Assembly: GCA_034687125.1 (NCBI GenBank)
Contig: JAQGBZ010000628.1
Coordinates: 1-25,021 of the forward strand
Reading direction: 5' to 3'
DNA from: Neelides folsomi
Lineage: Eukaryota > Arthropoda > Collembola > Neelipleona > Neelidae
Length of the DNA stretch: 25,021 nt
The position numbers and the translations under genes are program-made. Positions 1 to 8,229 of this stretch are shown in pieces; positions within the stretch are counted from its first letter, which is position 1, and each line of letters opens with the position of its first letter. The notes under the pieces were generated by a model. That model was given only the letters and a program-made list of their open reading frames with translations, made no database searches and had not been told where the DNA came from.

Positions 1-82
1 GGTTATAGTGAATATCCGGATATAGTGAACGAAAATTACCGGTCCCTTGAAATTCACTACATCCGTACTTCACTGTATAACC
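1..82. mobile_element. Terminal part of a pogo/Tigger-like DNA transposon
   Basis: Bases 1-29 and 53-82 form an imperfect inverted repeat with outer arms GGTTATA and TATAACC. The inner part repeats the word TATAGTGAA or its complement around CCGG. Read on the minus strand, the tip is CAGTGAAGTACGG starting at base 75 and flanked by TA, which fits a mariner/pogo-class terminus with a TA target site. The repeated 'TAT-GTGAA-CCGG' texture is what I recall of pogo/Tigger ends. The element body would lie left of base 1. The alternative is a very small inverted-repeat (MITE-like) element lying wholly inside 1-82. No transposase is visible. Confidence 0.5.
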
Positions 83-86
83 ACAG

Positions 87-1590
87 TTAAATTTTAAAAT
101 TATTGCATTTACCAGTCCAGGCTTTAATCATGGAGCTGATGACCATGTCAATGAAGCCGATTTGTGTCCTTGGAATTGAACAAGTTTCCCTCTGGAAAAA
201 CGGCAAAGTGAGCGGGAGATTCAATCTGAATTCTTCATCCGTTTGAAGAAAATATTCATCGGCAACTCTCAGGGCCCAAACTCTGGAAAGTTTCATTGGT
301 CTTGTTGGATTAGAAACATCACACACCTTAATTAACATTCGTTTCACAATCTTCACTTGATTTTCATTCCCTAGCTGTAAATTGGATTTGTCTTGCTTTT
401 GTTTCTGGACGGAATCTTTAGATCGATGAATTGAATCGCTTGAATGCAGACTCGATGTATCGTTTGTAAAAGCTTGGATGAATTTGTCAATATGGTCCTG
501 GTGCTGGCTCATGTCTGTAGCTAAAATCATGTCAATTACACTTTTCCGCACTTTTTTGTAAGTCGCAGGATCTAGGCCTTTGAAAATGTTCACTTTGTCG
601 TTTAAAAACGTGAGTTGGAATGCTTTGGCACAATGATGGCTTTCCAGAATGTTGATGTCGTTGTAAAGAATGGCAAAGGGATGGGAAGTGTTACAAAGGA
701 ACGTTGAGGTTTGCCCGGGATGGTCGACATCGTGGGCGATGGCTGCTATGAGACTAATGGCTGCGTCGAGGGGAGTGAGAAAGTTTTTGAGTCTTGGAGT
801 TGAAAGATTGAAGGCGGCAGCTTGGAGAACGTCGGCCGCATGGGTGGAATTGTGATAGAAATTATTGGTGTGGTAATTGGACTCGAACAAGATGAGCCAA
901 TTGAGCAAAACTGAAGGTTCTGTTTTTAAATGATGGGCCAATGAGAATTTGTCAAAGATCTTCATTCCTAAAAGAACCAAGGGCCTTTTTTCGCTCAGAA
1001 TTTCTAGGGAGAAAATGTCAAAGTCCCATCGGTGGAATGAAAGTAAAAGGGATGAAATTTGGGAATTCAGCTCCAACTTTTTATACGCGGTGACTCCATT
1101 CTTGTAAGGAAAATAATCAGAGAAATTAAAATAATTAATTAATTTAAATGTCAAAGTTAGGATTTGTTACTAGTTTTTTATTGTAATTAAAAAGTATTTA
1201 ACTCTTACAGAAAGAAATTCGCTAAGATTTGGTTTCGCACTTCCATAAACCGTAATCACACTTGAACTTGAACAAATGTCATTGGCTTTGCCTCTTTTCT
1301 GTTCAGTAAATTTACAATTAGTTAATTTATTAGCTATTCAAGATAAAATTTTATTCACAAATTGCATTTAAATGTGGTAAAATTAGTTTATTGTTGAATA
1401 AACTTAATTATTAAGATTTTAAATTTAATTTAAATCACTTCACCTTTGCACTGAATTCACTACCGTAACTTTCGTTCTTTTTAATTTGATCATTAGGAAA
1501 TTCGCTATTTGTTTCGTCATTCCCTCCCTCCTCTGGTTCCATATCTTTAGTCTTAAAGCATCCTTTAAAAGAATTGAAGCAATTCAACAT
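87..1590 (-). CDS. PDE8-like 3',5'-cyclic nucleotide phosphodiesterase
   Basis: Model: exons 1590..1444, 1298..1209 and 1100..87, all phase 0, giving 416 residues. The product should hydrolyse cAMP. The class I PDE catalytic domain fills most of exon 3. It has the HNSTHAADV metal-binding segment (H162, H166), HDVDHPG (H202, D203), a third metal Asp in KVCDVSNP (D340), and the invariant substrate-binding Gln in TQIGFID (Q392). LYNDINILESHH and QTDEEFRLNLP match PDE8 better than PDE7, PDE4 or PDE1. The first two exons encode a Cys-containing, acidic, low-complexity N-terminus (start MLNCFNSF). No PAS or REC domain of full-length PDE8 is present, so the protein is about half the usual size. A usual signature Asn is Ser (S211). 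The frame stops only about 9 residues after the last conserved Trp, but a donor at 113/112 (G|GTAAAT) could splice to an exon beyond the left edge. The 3' end is therefore uncertain. Exons 1-2 rest on splice sites and frame only. Confidence 0.8.
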
Positions 1591-1781
1591 TGAATAAAAC
1601 ACATTATTTAATTCACTTTATAGCGAGAAAAATAATAATTTTGAACTATGAAATAAACAATTAATTTATTTGTTCAAAATACTTGTCATAGTTTTACAAA
1701 ATTCATCTTTAATCGGAATTAATTAATTAATTCATAAATATTAGCCGGTGAGGCTGAAATTATTTTAATTGACATTTTCAT
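1591..1781. other. Short AT-rich spacer between two minus-strand genes
   Basis: It separates the 3' end of the zinc-finger gene from the PDE8-like gene start. It holds a minus-strand AATAAA (complement of TTTATT at 1665-1670), about 110 bases past the zinc-finger stop, which is a plausible poly(A) signal. The PDE8-like promoter must lie in or upstream of it. No other structure was seen. Confidence 0.4.
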
Positions 1782-2351
1782 CTAATTTAAAATTTCGAGC
1801 TCTCCGTTAAGAAACTTTAACACGTTTCGCCGATTCGCCTTATTGCCGATGTTTTGTGATACAACATTGGCTTTGTGCATTCCACGATAATGTTCATAAA
1901 AATATTCTCTCATTTTGTAAACTTTTTTACATACCGAACACTCAAAACGTAATTGCCCTCTAAATTCAAATATTCTGTATTTCTTTTCATAATGACGTTT
2001 GTGGACAATTCCTGTGCTGCTTGTCGGAACGATCCGAATGACCTTCGGGTTTCCTCTACGGTTTCCTCTGGTCATTTGGCGGGTGCGAGGTCTTTCGTTG
2101 GGAAGATCAACAGGTGAAGATTCTTCGTCAGTGTCATCAGATGAGCTTTGAGTCAAATCGATCAATTTGATTTCTTTCACTTGTTTCAATTTCTTCCTAT
2201 CTTTCTTGGCCTTCTTTCCATGAGATGAAATGGGCGGATTTTGAACAGGTGAAACGGCAGTTAGGACAGGTGGTGAAATCTCATTTGTGTTCGAAGGCAC
2301 TGTGATTGATGGTTCTGTTGTTTGATCAGAGTTTGAAGATCTCTTTGACAT
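1782..2351 (-). CDS. Single C2H2 zinc-finger protein with a SUMO-interacting motif
   Basis: An uninterrupted 189-codon frame opens with MSKRSSNSDQ. Residues 1-45 are Ser/Thr/Pro-rich and residues 46-60 are a Lys-rich, NLS-like stretch (GKKAKKDRKKLK). Residues 61-77 read IKLIDLTQSSSDDTDEE, a classical SUMO-interacting motif: a hydrophobic core followed by phosphorylatable Ser and an acidic tail. Residues 88-103 are Arg-rich. Near the C-terminus is one C2H2 finger, C138-x2-C141-x12-H154-x4-H159, with aromatic residues in the usual places. The expected role is a small nuclear protein recruited to SUMOylated partners. A single finger usually gives weak DNA specificity, so protein or RNA binding is also possible. 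I do not recognise a named orthologue. The frame contains no introns. Whether an upstream exon exists cannot be excluded. Confidence 0.7.
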   Translation of the reverse strand: MSKRSSNSDQTTEPSITVPSNTNEISPPVLTAVSPVQNPPISSHGKKAKKDRKKLKQVKEIKLIDLTQSSSDDTDEESSPVDLPNERPRTRQMTRGNRRGNPKVIRIVPTSSTGIVHKRHYEKKYRIFEFRGQLRFECSVCKKVYKMREYFYEHYRGMHKANVVSQNIGNKANRRNVLKFLNGELEILN

Positions 2352-2806
2352 AAACCTCGGCTGAATAGGAATGGTCAGTTGCCGTTCAATATTTTTCCGC
2401 CTACGTAAAAGGAACCTCTGTTTTACGACCCTACAGGTAAAAATTCGAAACTAAACAGTCAAAATCAGTTGTCATTTTACATTTTTTACAAGGAGCTTTC
2501 GAGCTTTGTCTAAGATTTCAAAACATGACATCTTCTGAATCACCTATTCTGATTGTGAGTCAATTTCAATTATTTTATAAAACTTTGAAATTACTATAAT
2601 ACAATATTTCAAATATTAATCATCATAATGACCAATAGGCTATAATGAAATAAAATGACTATGTAACACGTTTTAATACAATATAAATACAGTATAAATA
2701 CAATATTAATTTAATGTATTATAAAGTTAATATTAATAATAAAATTTTTATTCTTTTTTACAGATATTTATTAATTTAAGTACAGGTACACGTTGGATCA
2801 CTTAAA
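2352..2806. other. Intergenic region with an 11-bp tandem repeat
   Basis: This AT-rich spacer lies between the zinc-finger gene start and the 3' end of the AMY-1-like gene. Minus-strand AATAAA words (complements of TTTATT at 2747-2752 and 2767-2772) can serve the AMY-1-like gene. A possible plus-strand two-exon mini-ORF (2525-2554 and 2764-2805) is discussed in the findings and is not annotated as a gene. Confidence 0.4.
2676..2708. repeat. Three tandem copies of an 11-bp unit
   Basis: The unit is ATACAATATAA: the second copy has G for A in the sixth position and the third ends TTA. It is a short AT-rich minisatellite in the spacer, probably from replication slippage. No function is implied. 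Confidence 0.7.
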
Positions 2807-4402
2807 TTAAATATTTTCGATTTGGACTTTAACGTCAGGTTTTTGAATAATTTCAAACTTTTCTTCCCCGACGACTTCTGGTCCTTCTTCATTTTCAAAC
2901 TTTATTTCTTCTTCCTTTGTTTCTTCTTCAACATTCTCAAATTTTAGCTGTCTGCCCTCGTTCGATTTTTTCCTTCGACCTCTCGATGAAATTTTAGCCT
3001 TCTCGGGACACGCTTTCCTCAACGGAGTGAAAGAACTCGACAAAAGGTCAATCTCCTTCCTCAATTTATCGTTTTCCTCTTCGAGCCTATTCATCTCTTC
3101 CATCATATGCATCTTCTCAAGTTGTTTCTTTTCATTCAAATATCCAAATCCAGTAGCATGCAAAAGAGCTTTTGAAGCCTCGGACGGATCCTTCGGTTTT
3201 CCCAAAAACAAAGACAAAAATCCTTTCGAGATCAAATTCAAAATTCCCTCTTCATCCAACCACTTCATAAAAGTTTCCCTCTTTTGTTTCTTTAAACACG
3301 TGGGAGTTTCTACAACTCCGTCGTCTTCTTGTGCTTCATCTGAACAAGTAAGAGCTGCACATATTTTGGCAAGCCAATTTTGTGGCAAATCTTTTCCTCT
3401 CAAAGGCCCAGTTTTAACAATTTCGGCCTTTTGTATTTCTGGTCCTTCGTGAAATTCCGACCGTGTTGGTGGAGGAGTCAAATGAGAAGATTTGACACAT
3501 TGAATTCCAATTTGTTCAGCTGCGGATCGAATTTCATCTTCGGCCGAAGGAACAACGTTGGCTTCCACAAGAGCAGTTTCTAAATCCGGGTCTTCGTAAT
3601 CGATATCGGACAGGTCGGAGTCGATTTTAAAGATCGTTTGTGAAGGAAGATGGGAATCTTCTTGTAGGAGATCTGGCGGAGTCCATAGGAGCCTATTTTC
3701 CGGTTCTCGCCCGCGAGATACGAGCTTGCTTGTAAAAGTCGCCCATGTTTTGGACATGGCCGTTTCTTGGCGAACGCAATGGTCCGTATAGGCCTTTGCG
3801 ACCTTCGTATTGGAAGAGACCGAGAATGGCATTGGGACGGTTTCGGGGATTTGGAGGTTATCTTTGGAATTGATCAGTTGCGGTTCGTCTTGTCCAGGAA
3901 CATTCAATAGTGAGATTTTATTCAAATGATCATCTGAAGCTTTTGATAATTTTGATTCTTTCCGTTTAGCTCTTCCGAGTTCCCGTCTTGACTTTCGCTC
4001 TTCTCGCCGTTTTCTTCGCTCTTCACGACGGTCCCTCCGGCGTTGTCTCCGAAGCTCTTTGTCGCTGATTTCGGCAGCAATTTTAGGATCTTCATTGTTT
4101 GATTTAAGACTTTGAAGACTCTTAATGGAATTCAAAGGTAATAATTAAATTTTAATTTTTAAAATATTCAAATGTTAACATTCATACTGTAAATATTTAC
4201 TATATATTTACAAACAATAACAAGCTAATTGGTTGAGTGATTGATGAGTTGATGAGTGTTAAATATAAAGTTTATTTTAACTCACTCTACTGCTATTCTT
4301 TTGTGGTATGCTGCTTTTCGGCCTTGCCACTTTATTGCTCGATTTTTCTTTCTTCCTCTCGTCCTTCGCATTGACGGCTCGTTTCCCAACCTTCTCGTTC
4401 AT
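2807..4402 (-). CDS. Arg-rich coiled-coil protein with C-terminal MYCBP/AMY-1-like domain
   Basis: Model: exon 1 4402..4286 (39 codons, ending AGTAGA before the donor GTGAGT) and exon 2 4120..2807, joined in phase 0 for 476 residues. The second exon also has its own ATG at 4135, so a shorter form is possible. Exon 1 is Lys-rich. Early exon 2 is a dense Arg/Glu stretch (RRQRRRDRREERRKRREERK), likely a charged single helix or NLS. The middle part is acidic and of low complexity. Near the C-terminus, RETFMKWLDEEGILNLISKG and the following Lys-Pro-x-Asp-Pro segment resemble the MYCBP (AMY-1) domain (REQFRRYLEKSGVLDTLTKV in the human protein). As in MYCBP, a heptad-like coiled coil follows (MEEMNRLEEENDKLRKEIDLL region). 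The tail is Glu-rich. MYCBP binds MYC and AKAPs and is linked to cilia and sperm, but the whole protein is unfamiliar, so its role is unknown. The acceptor of exon 2 is weak. Confidence 0.65.
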
Positions 4403-5616
4403 TTCACTCGGATTTAGAGCTTTGATTAGTATTAGTTTGGGTCTAGGGTTATCTATTTACTGTTTTGTAAACGAAGTGTTTAGAGGCAATTTACTTCCAC
4501 GCACATTTTAAATCCGTTTGATTTAAATATTACAGTTTGTTATAATTTACCTAAATGTTTCCCTATAATTTATAAAAATAATTAATTCATTGTAAAAGTT
4601 TCTTTTTATTTAACAACTGTTTCTTTTATGTTTGCCTTGTATTACTTATTTAGCACTACATTAATTTATATTTAAAATGACAATTTATCAGATTTTATTA
4701 GAATGACAGTTTTCATTGGATTTATAAATAATACACTATACATAACATAATATATCTAAGTAGTCTCGAAGTTCTGTACAATAGCCATAAGTATCAAATT
4801 AAGAACAAGGCATTCCACAGTGAAGTGAATCCCTAGAATTTAACGTGTCATAAAAATAGTTTAATTTTAATTCTCACGCGCCTGACAGAAAACCACCGTG
4901 TTGATGCAAACATTAATTCAATTACTTATATGCAATTAAAATCCAGCCAAAAGCGAAAATAATGTTATACCATGACTTCTTTACATAAAGGGCTATATTT
5001 ACCTTGACTTTTTTATAACCGGTTCCTAATGATATGTTCGGTAGCGAATCCTCTCGCTTTCCAACACGCTAACATATAAAAGTAACAATAATTTAAATGT
5101 ACATCTATTTGCATATCTGCCAACAACCCAACAATCCCCATACATTTAATATTATTTTTATTAAAGTTTACAATATGTCATTCAAACAACCCACAATAAC
5201 ATTACATAAATGTATTATTAAAATCAATATAATACTATTTAATGTATTTAACATTGAAGTATACACTGTACGAGTCATTATCTCTTTTTTATCGGCACTT
5301 CAAAGTCAAAGACTTTATAAGACTCATTAGAATTATACAACCAAGGATTAAATATTGGATGTATTAAATCTTCTATTATCAAAAGACACGTAGAAAAAAG
5401 TAATAACACGAATAAAATCTTTTTTTTCCTACTATGACTATCTCAGCCTTCCCAGTTAAACAAAGTTCTCTTTCATGTTGAGTTCTCTTTCCATATCAGA
5501 AAATATTTAGTTCCTATTTCCCCAATTAGGCAATAAAATCTCAACCTAATTTAGATTAATAATTAAATATCAAATATTAAAAAAATTGATAATTAATTGA
5601 TAAAAAACATTTAAAA
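4403..5616. other. AT-rich intergenic region between divergent genes
   Basis: It lies between the starts of the minus-strand AMY-1-like gene and the plus-strand carboxypeptidase Q gene, so it should hold both promoters. I see no clear TATA box, repeat family or conserved coding exon. Open frames here are short and of AT-rich, low-complexity composition. Confidence 0.4.
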
Positions 5617-8156
5617 ATGGAATTTGGGAAAATTTTAGTTTTAGTATTTTTTATCAATTTTTCCTTCGTTTGTGTATATGGAAAGCGTCCAGTGATTGAA
5701 GCCAGCGGCATGAAATTTGAAACCAAAGTTGGACTTTTTGCTGAGGAAGAATGCAATTTACCTGCCGAGTACATTGAAGAAATTCAGAGTTATAAAGACA
5801 CTACTGACAAAATCATTGACTTTGTGACCAAAGGGGCATTGAAAGGAAGAGCTTATAATGAATTGGCCAAATTTGTGGATCTTTTTGGTCATCGAATGAC
5901 GGGATCTCATGCTCTTGAAGAATCAATTGATTACATGCTGGAAAAGATGAAGAATGAGAAATATGATCATGTTTTTACTGACCAGGCTAACGTTCCTCAT
6001 TGGGAAAGGTAAGTTATCAATTAAACCTTAAATTAATTAAAGTTAATTAATAATGTCAATAATAAAAGTTAATTGTTAAAGTTAGTTAGTAAAAGTTAAT
6101 TTGCTACCTATAATTATTATAAATATTTCATAATTAAGAATAAACTAAAGTTTTGTTATTAAAGTTATTTATTAAATATGTAATTTGTCTGGTTTGAGTG
6201 ATTTGAATAATCGGCTTATATTTAATTGTTTTATAGAGGATATGAAAAAGCGACATTGATTGAACCCAGGGAGAAAAACCTTGCACTTTTAGGACTCGGA
6301 AATTCCGTTGCTACTCTTGATGATCAAATGATTAGCGGCGAAGTGATTGTAGTTAAATCCTTTGACGAGTTAAAGGCCAACAGTGCTAAGGTAAAATCAT
6401 TTATAAATCATAATAATATTATATTTATCTATTCAAATTAACTTTATGACTTTAGGGAACATAAAGTTTATTTATCTATTATGTATAGGTAATTCGGTTA
6501 TTCTATTGTTTTTTTGTTTTCCTATGTAGAGTATTACAGAAAATAATGTTTTATTAGTTTTATTACCATAATAAATATTTGTATTAATTATAGGTGTCTG
6601 GGAAAATCGTCGTTTACAACCAAGCTTGGACCGGATATGGATCAACTGTTGCATATCGTTCAGGAGCTTCTGAAGCATCAAGACACGGCGCTATTGCAAC
6701 TCTCATCAAATCAGTCGCTCCTTTTTCTCTTGATACTCCTCATACAGGTATAAAATTGATTATCAGCATATTAATAAATAACTTGATCTATTTTACTCAG
6801 AATTTGTTGAAGTACGTCAATTTATTGTTTGATGCAATTGTTTGATTGGAATGGGGTATTAATTTAGCTACTATAACTCATTTAACATATTTGCATTTAT
6901 CTTATAAAGGTGTCCAAGATTACGATGAAGGCGTGAAGAAAATCCCCACTGGTTGCATTACAATTGAAGATGCTGAACTTCTTCAGAGATTTTACGATCA
7001 TGGTCTTTATGCTTTTTCCTCTTAGATCTTTACATTATATAGCTAAATCGATAAAACTGCATTAAGAAGTGCTAATTTGATAAATTAAAAAATATGCTTT
7101 TTCTTTCAAGGTGAAAAAATCGTGGTGAATTTGACAATGCAACATAAAGATCATGGAATGAAGATCTCAAGAAATGCTTTTGGTCAAATTACAGGAACTC
7201 AATTTCCTGAAAAAATTGTTGGGCTTTCTGGTCATATTGATTCTTGGGATGTTGGGCAAGGAGCAATGGTTAGTAAAAATAAATATACATAAAAAACAAT
7301 TAATTTCGTTTAAAGATTAATACAATTTTGATTGATGTGTTTTTAATACCAAAATACTATATATTATAATCCAATATAAGATATAATAAAGATAATAAAC
7401 GTTAAATTGACCAACAATTCAGGATGATGGTGGTGGCGTTTTAATCTCAACCGAAGCAATTTACACGATGATTCAACTCAACCTCAAACCCAAACGGACT
7501 GTTCAAGCCATGATGTGGACAGCAGAGGAAGTCGGACTCATCGGAGTCAATCAATTTGTCGATAGAAATCCAAACTTAATGGCCAATTACTCCGTAGTTT
7601 TTGAATCGGATTCGGGAACGTTTAGACCTTTAGGACTTGATTTTGCCGGTTCACCAGACGCAGGATGTATCATTGAGGAAATTCTCAAATTAGCTGCTCC
7701 GATTGAAGCTTCTGAATATCATCGTTATGAACGCGTCTCTTCTGACATAACGGTGATGCAAGACAAAGGAGTTCCAGGGTTGAGTTTGAACAATGCAAAC
7801 AATGAATATTTTTGGTATCATCACACTGAAGCTGACACAATGACCATGCAAGATGAAGAAGAAATGGATTTGGATTTGGCCCTTTGGACACTCACTTCAT
7901 TTGTCATTGCAGATTTATCGTTTGAATTACCACGAGGGTATTTAAAACAGTTTAATTTGTTAATTAAAAAAGTAGCAATGTTATTAAGTTACAGCTATTA
8001 TAATATCCTAATGGATTATTTCTGTTTTTTAGAAATTCAAGTGTATGGATTGGGCCCAAAAAGGATAATGGAGCTTCATCATTCCAATACAACTCTGGAT
8101 TTTTATGCATTTCTATTATTTTCTATTCATTTATAACATCATTTATTTATTTATAA
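5617..8156 (+). CDS. CPQ: Carboxypeptidase Q (M28 family metallopeptidase), secreted, hydrophobic C-terminus
   Basis: Seven exons: 5617..6008, 6237..6390, 6594..6747, 6910..7002, 7111..7268, 7423..7937 and 8033..8156. They total 1590 bases and 529 residues. CPQ (PGCP) is a di-zinc exopeptidase that cleaves circulating or lysosomal dipeptides. A signal peptide (about 1-22) starts the protein. The family core is clear: VPHWERG, GKIVVYNQ, SPHTG-like TPHTG, and the zinc site H306 in SGHIDSWD, D318 in MDDGGG, catalytic Glu in WTAEE (E352, with E353 as ligand), D380 in ESDSGT and H451 in WYHHTEADTM. All catalytic residues are intact. The exon 4 donor (G|GTCTTTAT) is weak but required by frame and by an acceptor at 7111. 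The last exon adds about 40 residues ending in an uncharged hydrophobic run (FLCISIIFYSFITSFIYL), which typical CPQ lacks and which looks like a GPI-anchor signal or tail anchor. The gene converges with the sulfite oxidase gene 73 bases downstream. Confidence 0.93.
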
Positions 8157-8197
8157 AATAATAATTATTAATGTTTGATAGTCAAATTATATGAATA

Positions 8198-8203
8198 TTT
8201 ATT
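8198..8203 (-). terminator. Poly(A) signal of the sulfite oxidase gene
   Basis: The minus strand reads AATAAA, 26 bases past the TGA stop at 8230. It lies between the two convergent stop codons, so the 3' UTRs of sulfite oxidase and CPQ probably overlap. Confidence 0.5.
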
Positions 8204-8229
8204 AAATTAAATATAATAAGGTTAAGTGA

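Noticed and set aside
3027..3452. 141-codon plus-strand ORF rich in Ser and Phe
   Set aside because: Antisense shadow of the coiled-coil and acidic part of the AMY-1-like gene.
4308..4511. Hydrophobic 67-codon plus-strand ORF
   Set aside because: It is antisense to the Lys-rich first exon of the AMY-1-like gene. Complementing Lys/Glu codons gives Phe/Leu/Ser-rich frames, and there is no family match.
5097..5330. 77-codon plus-strand ORF in the CPQ upstream region
   Set aside because: Low-complexity Ile/Asn/Lys-rich translation of AT-rich DNA, no homology and no splice or start context of note.
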